From contig DKRV01000032.1 of assembly GCA_002472405.1 (NCBI GenBank), forward strand, positions 1-64,000: DNA of 64,000 nt, in the 5' to 3' direction. Below, piece by piece: positions 24,951 through 32,921 of this stretch; within the stretch, counting starts at the first letter, position 1, and every line of letters begins with the position of its first letter. This DNA comes from Clostridiales bacterium UBA7273 (GTDB lineage: Bacteria; Bacillota; Clostridia; Oscillospirales; Oscillospiraceae). Under the pieces are notes generated by a model that was not told the origin of the DNA, ran no database searches, and saw only the letters and a program-made list of their open reading frames with translations. The translations under genes and the position numbers were made by a program.

Positions 24951-25432
24951 CACACAGTCTCCGTTATATCCTGCGTGCTTTCGTCCTCGGAGAACTCGCC
25001 GCGCATAATGCCGCCGAGGATACCGTTTATAAACGAAACGGTTTCCGGCTCGTCATAGCCTTTTGCAAGCTCAACGGCTTCATTTATTGCTGCGTTTGCC
25101 GGAATATCATCCATATACATGATTTCGCTTACTGCACAGCGGAGGATAGACATTGCGGTTTTCGACATTCTCTCCGGCTTCCAGCCCTGTGCGTATTTTT
25201 CAATAAGCTTGTCTATCTGAATGCGGTAATCATAAACCGTTTTAACAAGACGCGAGATATACTCCTGCTGCTTTTTCTCCGGATATTCGGAAAACAGCTC
25301 GTTTTCCTCTGCAAGAGTATCGTAATACTCCTTGTTGAAAAACTCATTGAGCAGCTCGTCCACGTCTTTTTCGCTTGTGCATGCATAAAAGCTCAGCTGA
25401 ACCGCAATTTCTCTGGCGGTAGTTCTCTTCAT
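24950..25432 (-). CDS. nusB: Transcription antitermination factor NusB
   Basis: The 160-residue helical protein binds boxA RNA with S10 and promotes rRNA antitermination. Recognisable segments are TTAREIAVQLSFY, YAQGWKPERMSKTAMSILRCAVSEI and IPANAAINEAVELAKGY followed by FINGILGGI. The ATG at 25432 with GAGG 9 nt upstream is preferred to a TTG two codons earlier. It lies between asp23 and xseA. Confidence 0.95.
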   Translation of the reverse strand: MKRTTAREIAVQLSFYACTSEKDVDELLNEFFNKEYYDTLAEENELFSEYPEKKQQEYISRLVKTVYDYRIQIDKLIEKYAQGWKPERMSKTAMSILRCAVSEIMYMDDIPANAAINEAVELAKGYDEPETVSFINGILGGIMRGEFSEDESTQDITETV

Positions 25433-25450
25433 CCTCAAATACCTCGTGTT

Positions 25451-25813
25451 TTACTTCTCAAAAGCCACGCCGGATACGTGAACGTTGATCTCGGCCTTCT
25501 CAATTCCGGTAACGGCCTGGACGACCTCGCCGACGGAGTTCTGCACCTCGCGCGCGACGTTTACTATATTGCAGCCGTAGCGGACAAGAATGATAACATC
25601 GACCTTAACGGTGTCGTCAATTATCTGAACGGTGATGCCCTTGGACATGGTTTTTATTCCGATAAGCTCTGCTATTTCGCCGGTCGTCGTGTTGGATATC
25701 GCAGCAACGCCGTCTACCTCGGTGACGGCAGTGCGCACCATTGCGGAAATGACTTCTTCGGATATATTTATGCTGCCGTTTTCGGCTTTGCAGCTAATGT
25801 AATTTTCGCTCAT
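25451..25813 (-). CDS. Asp23/Gls24 family protein (YqhY-like)
   Basis: The 120-residue protein has the Asp23 pattern: NGSINISEEVISAMVRTAVTEVDGVAAI, IDDTVKVDVIILVRYGCNIVNVAREVQ and a C-terminal amphipathic NVHVSGVAF. The Bacillus homologue YqhY sits at the same position before nusB and is linked to acetyl-CoA carboxylase regulation. Other members are envelope-stress proteins. accBC, the usual Bacillus neighbours, are not here. Start ATG 25813 follows GGAGG. It is probably the first gene of the asp23-to-recN operon. Confidence 0.9.
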   Translation of the reverse strand: MSENYISCKAENGSINISEEVISAMVRTAVTEVDGVAAISNTTTGEIAELIGIKTMSKGITVQIIDDTVKVDVIILVRYGCNIVNVAREVQNSVGEVVQAVTGIEKAEINVHVSGVAFEK

Positions 25814-25863
25814 GTTATGCCTCCGTTTTGTCTGCACCATGGGTGCAAAAATTCTGTCATAGT

Positions 25864-25872
25864 ATTGTACCA
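25864..25872 (-). promoter_or_regulatory. Candidate extended -10 promoter of asp23-nusB operon
   Basis: TGG followed by TACAAT on the minus strand forms an extended -10 element about 50 nt upstream of the asp23 ATG. The -35 at the standard distance is weak. It lies just downstream of the spoIIIA terminator. Confidence 0.5.
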
Positions 25873-25893
25873 CAACATAAGTCAAAAATAAAG

Positions 25894-25922
25894 AAAAAAG
25901 ACGGGAAATTCCCGTCTTTTTT
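25894..25922 (-). terminator. Intrinsic terminator of the sipL-spoIIIA operon
   Basis: The 12-bp stem AAAAAAGACGGG / CCCGTCTTTTTT (25894-25905 with 25911-25922) with a 5-nt loop overlaps the spoIIIAH stop codon and gives a U run on the minus strand. Confidence 0.9.
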
Positions 25923-26460
25923 ACGATGGAACCTCTATAACATTAAGCTGAGCGGCAGTATACGAGGTTTCGGAGGTCACCGTTTCGGTTATTCTCGCAA
26001 CGGCCGCTTCGCTCAACCCGTCTTTAGGCGCCGGAACGGCAACTGTTATGGAGTCTTCACTCATATACACAACGCAGTCGGAAAAGTCCTTTGCAAGCAG
26101 CTTATTTTCAAGCTGCGATTCCTTCATCGAATAGTTTGCCATTGCTGATATGGACGTCATTGCAGAATCTATGGTCTCCTGAGAGGCCGTGTCGGATTTC
26201 ACCGCATCCTCTAGAAGCTTTATAGCCTCGTCGCGTGATACCTGACGATTGAGCCTGGCCTCGGCAAAGTAGCCGGTTGAGCTTTTGGTGTTTGCCGCTT
26301 CATACGCTTCGTTTGCCGCCTGCATTGCCGCGTCCTCTGCCTTGACCATAGCAGGATCTGCCGTTCCCCACTTGTTGTTGTACGACCAGTTGAGATATAC
26401 CGCCGCGCATACGAGCAGCAGCACCGCAGCAATAGTCACGTTTCTTTTAAGATGCTTCAT
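25921..26460 (-). CDS. spoIIIAH: Stage III sporulation protein AH
   Basis: The 179-residue mother-cell protein has one N-terminal membrane helix (ITIAAVLLLVCAAVYLNW region, residues 8-26), an Ala/Glu-rich coiled segment and the C-terminal ring-building (YscJ/FliF-like) domain with VVYMSEDSITVAVPAPKDGLSEAAVARI. By family it forms the channel across the intermembrane space with forespore SpoIIQ. AGGAGGG precedes its ATG. It is the last gene of the operon, with the terminator overlapping its stop. Confidence 0.93.
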   Translation of the reverse strand: MKHLKRNVTIAAVLLLVCAAVYLNWSYNNKWGTADPAMVKAEDAAMQAANEAYEAANTKSSTGYFAEARLNRQVSRDEAIKLLEDAVKSDTASQETIDSAMTSISAMANYSMKESQLENKLLAKDFSDCVVYMSEDSITVAVPAPKDGLSEAAVARITETVTSETSYTAAQLNVIEVPS

Positions 26461-26461
26461 T

Positions 26462-26797
26462 TTACCCTCCTATATTCGGCGCAGTTTTTATTACCTGAAT
26501 ACTGTCGCTTGAAAAGCCGGTGAATGCTTCAACAGCCTTGATGACCGACAGGCGCACCGCGGCATCATCCGCACCGTCGCACACGATAACGGCGCCGGTT
26601 TCGGACAAAAGTGCAGTCACATTGCCGACACCGTCGCACCTTTGCAGAACCGCCGCAAGGCGCTGCTCGTCTGTCTGCGAGCTTACGCTCTGACTCGAGC
26701 TTCCGCCTATCGGCAGGAGCATTATTATCAGGCCGAGCACAAGCGCGAGGAGCGGATACTTAAACTTATTCAGTTGAGCTTTGAGTCTGTCACCCAT
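26462..26797 (-). CDS. spoIIIAG: Stage III sporulation protein AG
   Basis: The 111-residue protein has one membrane helix (YPLLALVLGLIIMLLP) and a short ring-building domain (EQRLAAVLQRCDGVGNVTALLSE, DDAAVRLSVIKAVEAFTG). In Bacillus SpoIIIAG forms a large 30-fold ring in the outer forespore membrane complex. The start ATG at 26797 overlaps spoIIIAF by 8 nt; a GTG at 26803 with nearer GGAG is an alternative. It is shorter than Bacillus SpoIIIAG. Confidence 0.9.
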   Translation of the reverse strand: MGDRLKAQLNKFKYPLLALVLGLIIMLLPIGGSSSQSVSSQTDEQRLAAVLQRCDGVGNVTALLSETGAVIVCDGADDAAVRLSVIKAVEAFTGFSSDSIQVIKTAPNIGG

Positions 26798-27287
26798 TTT
26801 CACCGTCGCTCCAATCCTGATTTTCGGCGCTTATACCGAGCTGCGTCTGAATGCAGTCGGAAAGTTTGGCCCGCTGATTTTCATCTGCCTCGGATACGAT
26901 GCGCACCTCATGCGGATACCAGTAGCCGTCGGTGCTCCACTCTGCCGTTACCGTAACTTCGGCAAGCTCTATGCCCGTTTCATCGGCTTTGTCCAATATA
27001 TATGCCCGGCATTCGTCCTCTATGATAGTCCGATTCAAATTTTTGCTGTACTGCTCGCCCTGATTGGCGTACTGCTCGGCGTCAAGCTTGCAGCGCGCCA
27101 TTGCTTTTGAATACGCATCAAAGTCAAGCTCCGATAAAGGCGAAACTATTGCAGCGCACATTGCCACGGCGCAGAGAATTTTAAGCGCGTTTTTAACTCT
27201 GCCGTCCGGCGAGAGCATGAGCGCAATTGAGCACACGACGCCTGTGTATATGACCGCGTGCAGCCATTGACCGAATAAATCCGCCAT
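26790..27287 (-). CDS. spoIIIAF: Stage III sporulation protein AF
   Basis: The 165-residue protein begins MADLFGQWLHAVIYTGVV with two membrane helices (about 8-24 and 33-52, the latter KILCAVAMCAAIVSPL) and a soluble alpha/beta domain related to ring-building motifs. It is a component of the mother-cell SpoIIIA channel complex. The ATG overlaps the spoIIIAE stop by one base; the longer open frame upstream is ignored for that reason. Confidence 0.9.
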   Translation of the reverse strand: MADLFGQWLHAVIYTGVVCSIALMLSPDGRVKNALKILCAVAMCAAIVSPLSELDFDAYSKAMARCKLDAEQYANQGEQYSKNLNRTIIEDECRAYILDKADETGIELAEVTVTAEWSTDGYWYPHEVRIVSEADENQRAKLSDCIQTQLGISAENQDWSDGENG

Positions 27288-28342
27288 TATCCGCCCACCG
27301 CCTTTATGGATACTGCCATTGACACAAACAGGATCGTCGCGCAGCATCCTGCAAGACCGAGTATCATTCCTATCGCAGAGCCGATACAATCTGTCAGCTC
27401 ACCGAGTCTTGTGCAGCTGAACGCTTTTACTGCCGCCGCCGTAAGCTTATAACCTATGTAGTTGAGCGCCATCAAGGCAAACGGAGATATGCAGATCGCA
27501 AGCAGTGCTATCATACCGAACACGCCAAGCGTGTTGCGCATTGCTTCGGCTCCTGCCACCACGGTTCCGGCAGCGTCGGATATTATTCCGCCGACAACCG
27601 GCAGTGCGGTCGATATCGCGGTTTTGGCAAGCTTTGAGGCAACGGCATCACCGCCTGACGCAACGACCGAGCTTATGCTAATATACGCAGTGAAGCCGAG
27701 CGCTGCCGCGGTCATCAAGAGCGTGCATACGCGTTTTAAGAGTCCGGATATATCCTTAAGGCTTTTGCTGTCAAACGATGATGACGCTATTCCGACAGCA
27801 AGGTAGGCGTATATAAGCGGCAGTACGACGCTACGGGCTATTGTCAAAAATGAATCCAAAAACAGCACCGACGCTGCGTAATTTACCGTTGCAGAGGATA
27901 GGGTTCCGCATGCCGCGGACGCTGCACACATTGCAGGCAGCAGCGTTTTTGAAAAGCCCGACAGCGCTGTTATCACATCGGTGCCGTATGAGATGAAGGA
28001 ATTGACGTCCGAGACACTTATTACAGCTATTGCCGCGCATCCTCCGAGCGATACATACTCGGGTGCATCATCGCAGAACACGGTTAATACCGCACAGATT
28101 ACCGCAACGGCGATTATGCTCAAAGCGCGCTTTATCACTCCGCTTAGGCCGCCGGACAGCGTCTCGGTTAAGGCACTTTCTATTTGCTCAAGTCCCTCGT
28201 TTGCCGGTTTAGACACTTCACCTGCCAGATCTCGGGCATAATCGGGCAGCGAGTCTTGAAGCGAGGCATCGTCATAAGGCGCTGCGCTGCACGGTGTTAT
28301 CAAAAGCAGCGAGAATATTAAAATAAATATCAACTTTTTCAT
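27287..28342 (-). CDS. spoIIIAE: Stage III sporulation protein AE
   Basis: The 351-residue polytopic protein has a signal-like N-terminus (KKLIFILIFSLLLITPCSAAP) and about seven to eight membrane segments; the typical ALSIIAVAVICAVLTVFCDD, SGFSKTLLPAMCAASAACGT and ISDAAGTVVAGAEAMRN regions are present. It is the largest membrane protein of the SpoIIIA channel and is suggested to be permease-like. It overlaps spoIIIAD by 4 nt. Confidence 0.94.
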   Translation of the reverse strand: MKKLIFILIFSLLLITPCSAAPYDDASLQDSLPDYARDLAGEVSKPANEGLEQIESALTETLSGGLSGVIKRALSIIAVAVICAVLTVFCDDAPEYVSLGGCAAIAVISVSDVNSFISYGTDVITALSGFSKTLLPAMCAASAACGTLSSATVNYAASVLFLDSFLTIARSVVLPLIYAYLAVGIASSSFDSKSLKDISGLLKRVCTLLMTAAALGFTAYISISSVVASGGDAVASKLAKTAISTALPVVGGIISDAAGTVVAGAEAMRNTLGVFGMIALLAICISPFALMALNYIGYKLTAAAVKAFSCTRLGELTDCIGSAIGMILGLAGCCATILFVSMAVSIKAVGG

Positions 28343-28725
28343 ATCAGTCCGCCGATCGTTTCCAAAAGTGAGCTTATTACCGGAATCGCCGTGAACAGCG
28401 CTGCGGCAGACCCTAACATTTCAAGCGACGAGGCAATGCCGCTTTGCCCTGCATCCTTGCACAGGCCGGAGACTATCTTTACTATGATTGCAATGCCGAC
28501 GCATTTGATTATCGGCATGAACAGCGCCGAGCTGAGACCTGTTTGACCTATTGCATAGCGAACAAGCTCTATTATGCTGCCGAAAAGCTGTGCTGCGGCA
28601 AAGCAAATAACAGCCGCCGCCGCGATTGCCACGACAAGACCGATCTCTCCGTTGTTCTTTTTAATAAGCAATATGCAAAGTGCCGAAACAGCTGCGATTG
28701 CAGATGCTTTTATCACTATCTCCAT
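28339..28725 (-). CDS. spoIIIAD: Stage III sporulation protein AD
   Basis: The 128-residue membrane protein has about four helices, with SALCILLIKKNNGEIGLVV near the N-terminus and CVGIAIIVKIVSGLCKDAGQSG, a strongly conserved SpoIIIAD segment. It is thought to form part of the membrane base of the SpoIIIA complex together with AC. Start and stop overlap its neighbours by 1 and 4 nt. Confidence 0.93.
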   Translation of the reverse strand: MEIVIKASAIAAVSALCILLIKKNNGEIGLVVAIAAAAVICFAAAQLFGSIIELVRYAIGQTGLSSALFMPIIKCVGIAIIVKIVSGLCKDAGQSGIASSLEMLGSAAALFTAIPVISSLLETIGGLI

Positions 28726-28919
28726 CAGAGCTGAAACAGATCTTTTATGAGCATAAAAAGCTCGCTGATCTTTTGAACCACAACGATCAGCACAACGACC
28801 AGCGCCGCGATCGTTGTCATAAGCGCCTGCTCGTCCCTCCCTGATCGCGACAGCAATATGTTAAGAACTGCGACCAGGATGCCTACGGCCGCTATTTTGA
28901 ATATAAGCTCAACTTCCAT
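28725..28919 (-). CDS. spoIIIAC: Stage III sporulation protein AC
   Basis: The 64-residue protein has two membrane helices (VELIFKIAAVGILVAVLNIL and TIAALVVVLIVVVQKI) joined by SRSGRDEQALM, the usual SpoIIIAC arrangement and length. A strong GGAGG precedes the ATG. It partners SpoIIIAD in the channel base. Confidence 0.93.
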   Translation of the reverse strand: MEVELIFKIAAVGILVAVLNILLSRSGRDEQALMTTIAALVVVLIVVVQKISELFMLIKDLFQL

Positions 28920-28935
28920 TTTTCCTCCGGTATAC

Positions 28936-29445
28936 TCAGATAAGCACGATGGCTATGATAAGTCCCATGGCTCCGCCGACGCCTATGTACATTCTTTTGT
29001 TTGCGCCGAGCAATAAGCGCAAGTTTTGCTGCTCAAGACTCATCTCGTTTATGCAGCGGTCTATCGCCGCGCACTGCATGGCGCCGTCATATCTACCAAG
29101 GCTTGCTCCAAGCTCCTCAACGGCCGAAAGCGCTCGCTCTGACAGACCTTGCAGATTATCCCGAGCGGCGCTACACCATATGCCGCAGAACGAATCCTCG
29201 CCGAGCTTTTCAAAGCTGCGTCTTACCTGTGATATGAATCTTCCCGTATCACCGTTAGCCGAGCCTGCCGCTCTTCCAAGTGTTACGTCAAGCGGAGCTG
29301 ATAAAGTTGCGATCTCGCTTTTTATAAGCGTCAGTACGGCTATCAGTGTGCCGTAGGTCTTGTCCAGCTCGCTCAGGCTGCGCGCTTTCATTATCCCTGC
29401 CGCCGTGCAGGAGAACATTATGAGCATTGCGCCTATAATATTCAT
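28936..29445 (-). CDS. spoIIIAB: Stage III sporulation protein AB
   Basis: The 169-residue protein has a membrane helix at each end and a helical cytoplasmic middle resembling type II secretion GspF, with LIKSEIATLSAPL, FISQVRRSFEKLG and CINEMSLEQQNLRLLLGANKR. It is expected to couple the SpoIIIAA ATPase to the membrane components. It overlaps spoIIIAA by 4 nt. Confidence 0.92.
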   Translation of the reverse strand: MNIIGAMLIMFSCTAAGIMKARSLSELDKTYGTLIAVLTLIKSEIATLSAPLDVTLGRAAGSANGDTGRFISQVRRSFEKLGEDSFCGIWCSAARDNLQGLSERALSAVEELGASLGRYDGAMQCAAIDRCINEMSLEQQNLRLLLGANKRMYIGVGGAMGLIIAIVLI

Positions 29446-30308
29446 TGCAGCATCTCCAATCTGTACGAGCGAACGCCGGCATTGTTTTCAATGACGACTA
29501 TGCTTTTAAAAACATCCTGTGCCAAAAGAAGTCTGTATACATTGCGGCGCTTAAGGTCTGAAACAGACGCTGCGTGCGCCGTTGCAATGACGCGCACTCC
29601 GCATCCGACGGCGGAGGCTGCCGCGAGGCAATCCTCCGGCGAGGATATCTCGTCCATAGCTATTACCTGCGGATTCATGGAGCGCAGAAGCATAAGCGCT
29701 GCCTCTGACTTTGGAATGTCGGACATGACGTCGCTCACTGGACCAATGTCAAACTGCGGAACACCGCGAAACACTGCCGCAAGCTCGCTTCTCTCGTCGC
29801 ACACCGCCACTCTGACACCGGAGCTTGATATGACTCTTATACATTCACGCAGGAAAGTTGTTTTGCCGCCGCCCGGCGGAGATATGATGAGTACGTTATC
29901 CTTTGCGGTGCAAAGCTTTTTTAATATTTCTCCGCCGCATTCCGTTGTCTGCTTTGGTATTCTGATTGACACCGAGCTTATATCCCGAAGCCCTGTCAGT
30001 TTTCCGCTGCTTATCACTCCGGTGCCGCATACTCCGATGCGCAAGCCAAAGCCGCAGCTTATAAAGCCCCTGGACATGTCCTGCCAGACAGAATGAAGTG
30101 AGGCATTTGTCGCTTTTTCGAGCACGCAGGCGATATCATCACAAGTAACGGCTTTATCGGCTATTACCTCCTCCCTGCCGCCGATCAGCGCGCTCGGGTA
30201 TCGTCCGGCTCTCAGTCTGAATTCCTCGGCAGCTTTGAACCTCTCACCGAGAGCTGCCGCCGTTTTTGACGGCAGCAGCCTGACGGCTTCATCATAAGCG
30301 CTTTTCAT
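29442..30308 (-). CDS. spoIIIAA: Stage III sporulation protein AA (secretion-type ATPase)
   Basis: The 288-residue ATPase is related to type II/IV secretion and pilus ATPases. The Walker A loop PPGGGKTT is at about residues 144-151; Walker B is in QVIAMDEISS, with ATAHA nearby. GLRIGVCGTG is a conserved SpoIIIAA block. It should energise the mother-cell to forespore channel. Its ATG lies 2 nt after the sipL stop. Confidence 0.95.
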   Translation of the reverse strand: MKSAYDEAVRLLPSKTAAALGERFKAAEEFRLRAGRYPSALIGGREEVIADKAVTCDDIACVLEKATNASLHSVWQDMSRGFISCGFGLRIGVCGTGVISSGKLTGLRDISSVSIRIPKQTTECGGEILKKLCTAKDNVLIISPPGGGKTTFLRECIRVISSSGVRVAVCDERSELAAVFRGVPQFDIGPVSDVMSDIPKSEAALMLLRSMNPQVIAMDEISSPEDCLAAASAVGCGVRVIATAHAASVSDLKRRNVYRLLLAQDVFKSIVVIENNAGVRSYRLEMLQ

Positions 30309-30310
30309 GT

Positions 30311-31783
30311 TTACACCACCGGGATGAGCAGCAATCTGTCGCTCGGCACTTCCTCGATTTCGTTAATTTGCTTTATAATCTCTGTGTCCGAGCCGTATTT
30401 CTTCGCGAGCGTCCAGAGGTCTCCGTCGGCGCAGCGGCACATATACAGCGCCGCGTTTGGCCTTTCGCGTTCAAGCTCAGTTTCATCGACCTCGCATATC
30501 ATGTTGATGTCGGTGTAGTCAAGGTATCTTGCCGATACTACAACACATATGTCGGCGCTAAGGCTATCACCCTTTGCCGATGCGCTGACGGTGACAGAAG
30601 CAACGTGAATTTTGTCCGGCCGGCGTCCGCCCTCGGGCAGATATTGCGCCTTTCCTCTGAGCTTGCACGATCTAAGTGCACCTTCGCGGTCTTTATATAT
30701 AAGCTCGGCTGTAACGGGAATAAGCACTTCCGTTTCCGATATCTCGGGACATGAGGCATTCACTGCGGCCGCAATAACGGTTTCGGCGCCGTAATCGGAA
30801 TTGTACGAAAGCGTGACAGGGCAGCTTACGCTTATAGTGCTGATACCGGTAAGGCAGCTTAGCTCGCTGCCTGAAAGAGCAAGCTCTTTTTTGCATGAGT
30901 AGGCATCGCATATGTAGCTTCTATTGTGCTCCTGAAGGCATATTATTTCGATCGCTGCGCGTATATCCGCCGAGAGCTTGCCGTCAAACGCTTCAAAATA
31001 TTGTCCTGTTATCATGTCGCAGGCAATGACCTCGGGATCGATGCAGTCGTCGGGCAGAGTAAAAAGCTGAGAAAATGGCAGCGAAAAATGCGCTGATTGC
31101 GGAGCTCCGGATACAAGATACAGCGCTTCAATCTCGGCCGTGCCTTTAACCACGAGCTTTGTGCCGATGACCTCGCTGCCGCCGAGACTTATGCTGCTGA
31201 AAGCCTTTACAAAATCTCCGCCTGAAAGCTGCTCGGGGGCCTCCAGCTCATCCTCAACGCTGAGCGTTTTTTCGGATACGAGGACAATGCTTTTGCATTT
31301 AAGCTCACTTGTTTTGAAAAACAGCTTATCCGGCACACTCTCGGGAGGCTCGAACCAGCACATATCCGAGTATTTATAGCAGCTAAGCTCCATAACGGTG
31401 CTTGTGGTAATTGATATTTTCCTCGGGTTTACCGCCTTGGCATCGGCAGTGAGTGCAAGAAGCTTTGTGACGGCAGAGCTGGTGCTGTCTGCTCCCGGTG
31501 CACTGAAGCTGATTTCAAACGGAACAGTCGTTCCCACAACGCGCACGCCATCGCCGGTTTCCGGAATGTACATAACCGTTACGTCAATTTCTCCGCTGAC
31601 ACTTACCGCGTCCTGGCTGACGTTTTTTTCGCGTATTCGGCACTGGTGACGGCAGCTGAGGATACGAAGGATATCCTCCAGCGAGTCCGGCACTATCAGC
31701 TCTGCATCGCTATTAGCTTCGGAAACCGAGCTGCACAATTTTTTATACACGCTGCCTTCCCTGCTTTTTAGTTCGATCTTCAT
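30311..31783 (-). CDS. sipL: SipL-like spore coat morphogenetic protein (DUF3794/SPOCS plus LysM)
   Basis: The 490-residue protein has repeated DUF3794 (SPOCS) modules and ends with a LysM domain (DGDLWTLAKKYGSDTEIIKQIN, last 45 residues). That architecture matches Clostridioides difficile SipL, which binds SpoIVA and helps anchor the coat to the forespore. The start ATG at 31783 with AGGAGA is preferred to upstream codons. It directly precedes spoIIIAA with a 2-nt gap, so the coat gene and the channel operon are probably one transcript. SpoIVA itself is not in the window. Assignment to SipL rests on domain order. Confidence 0.85.
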   Translation of the reverse strand: MKIELKSREGSVYKKLCSSVSEANSDAELIVPDSLEDILRILSCRHQCRIREKNVSQDAVSVSGEIDVTVMYIPETGDGVRVVGTTVPFEISFSAPGADSTSSAVTKLLALTADAKAVNPRKISITTSTVMELSCYKYSDMCWFEPPESVPDKLFFKTSELKCKSIVLVSEKTLSVEDELEAPEQLSGGDFVKAFSSISLGGSEVIGTKLVVKGTAEIEALYLVSGAPQSAHFSLPFSQLFTLPDDCIDPEVIACDMITGQYFEAFDGKLSADIRAAIEIICLQEHNRSYICDAYSCKKELALSGSELSCLTGISTISVSCPVTLSYNSDYGAETVIAAAVNASCPEISETEVLIPVTAELIYKDREGALRSCKLRGKAQYLPEGGRRPDKIHVASVTVSASAKGDSLSADICVVVSARYLDYTDINMICEVDETELERERPNAALYMCRCADGDLWTLAKKYGSDTEIIKQINEIEEVPSDRLLLIPVV

Positions 31784-31834
31784 GGCATTTCTCCTTAAAT
31801 TTGCTTTTGTACATACTATGCGCACGCCTGCCGC

Positions 31835-31987
31835 TTAATGACACCTAAAAAGCCAAACGCCAAGGCATATCAGCGCAGCCGCCAGCATGAACCACCAAAA
31901 CTGCGTAGGCAGTATAAGCGAAAGAATAATAATAACTCCCGAAACAATTGCAATTACAGCGAAAAAAGCACACGGACCTTTACGCAA
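31835..31987 (-). CDS. Small two-helix membrane protein, hypothetical
   Basis: A 50-codon minus-strand ORF reads MRKGPCAFFAVIAI..., then a hydrophobic stretch ending LILP, a TQFWWF turn and a second hydrophobic helix (MLAAALICLGVWLF), closing with RCH. The only in-frame start is TTG (31985-31987), since a TAA lies upstream; GGGGGCGG about 7 nt before it could act as Shine-Dalgarno. That site is the 3' arm of the rsgA terminator. Two predicted membrane helices with a basic N-terminus and the aromatic FWW turn look like a genuine small membrane protein rather than a random frame. It precedes sipL by 51 nt. Function is unknown; expression needs proof. Confidence 0.55.
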   Translation of the reverse strand: MRKGPCAFFAVIAIVSGVIIILSLILPTQFWWFMLAAALICLGVWLFRCH

Positions 31988-32035
31988 AAAACCGCCCCCA
32001 GCACACGCGTTTTATAAAACGTATGCCGGAGGCGG
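31986..32035 (-). terminator. Intrinsic terminator of the priA-rsgA operon
   Basis: A fully paired 16-bp stem (31992-32007 with 32020-32035, including G-T pairs) with a 12-nt AT-rich loop is followed by six U on the minus strand. It lies 10 nt after the rsgA stop and overlaps the start of the 50-residue ORF. Confidence 0.9.
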
Positions 32036-32045
32036 ATTTGATATT

Positions 32046-32921
32046 CTATTTATTTTCCCAAAACTTATTTTTGGCTGCAAGCTCATAGAGCCTTGAGTAT
32101 GATTCGTAGCGGCTTTTTGATATGCTGCCTGCTTTGACTGCGGCCGTTACCGCGCAGCCCGGCTCTTTGAGATGGGCGCAGTCGGCAAATCGGCATGAAC
32201 CGATATACTCTTTGAAGTCGCGGAAATCGTATTGCAGCTCGGATTTGTCGATAGTCTGCATCATTTCGATCTCAAACGAAGCAAAGCCCGGAGTGTCAGC
32301 AATATATGTCTCATCGCCTGCGTCAAACAGCTCAACATGCCTCGTTGTGTGTCTTCCTCGACCGAGCTTTTCGCTGACCTCTCCGACCTGAAGACTAAGT
32401 CCCGGGAGCATAGTATTGAGTATGCTTGACTTGCCGACGCCGGAGTTACCTGTAAACGCGCAGATCTTACCTTTGAGTGCGGCTTTAAGCTCGACAATTC
32501 CGGCGCCGCTTTTTGCGCTGACTCTATGTGTTTCAAAGCCGGAGGACGTATATATACCGTAAAGCTCATCTGCCGGGTCAATGTCGGCTTTATTGATGCA
32601 AACGATAAGCTCGCAGCCGGCTTCCTCGGTGATGACTGACACTCTGTCTATCAGGAACGGATCTGTCACAGGATTTGTGTTTGCCGCTATAAATACAAGC
32701 GCGTCAATATTCGCAACGGCAGGCCGTATGAAAAAGTTTTTTCGCTCGTGCACGGCGGTTACATAGCCTTTTTTGCCCTCGGGGTCAAAGCTGACCCTGT
32801 CGCCCACCATGGGAGAGGTGCCGTCAAGACGGAATTTGCCGCGAGCGCGGCATTCGTAGACCTCATCGGCGGATATGACATAGTAAAATCCACTGAGAGC
32901 TTTAATAATCGTTCCGTCCAT
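32046..32921 (-). CDS. rsgA: Ribosome small-subunit-dependent GTPase RsgA
   Basis: The 291-residue circularly permuted GTPase assists 30S maturation. After an N-terminal OB fold, NKAD (G4, residues 110-113) precedes the P-loop GNSGVGKS (158-165) and DTPG (G3), the permuted order. A C-terminal zinc-binding knuckle (CRFADCAHLKEPGCAV) follows. It abuts prkC with no gap, as in the Bacillus prpC-prkC-rsgA (cpgA) cluster; rpe, normally next, is elsewhere in this window. Confidence 0.97.
   Translation of the reverse strand: MDGTIIKALSGFYYVISADEVYECRARGKFRLDGTSPMVGDRVSFDPEGKKGYVTAVHERKNFFIRPAVANIDALVFIAANTNPVTDPFLIDRVSVITEEAGCELIVCINKADIDPADELYGIYTSSGFETHRVSAKSGAGIVELKAALKGKICAFTGNSGVGKSSILNTMLPGLSLQVGEVSEKLGRGRHTTRHVELFDAGDETYIADTPGFASFEIEMMQTIDKSELQYDFRDFKEYIGSCRFADCAHLKEPGCAVTAAVKAGSISKSRYESYSRLYELAAKNKFWENK

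Noticed and set aside
31784..31834. Sigma-E promoter directly upstream of sipL
   Set aside because: The best match (CATAGTAT with a poor upstream element) is too weak to separate from chance.
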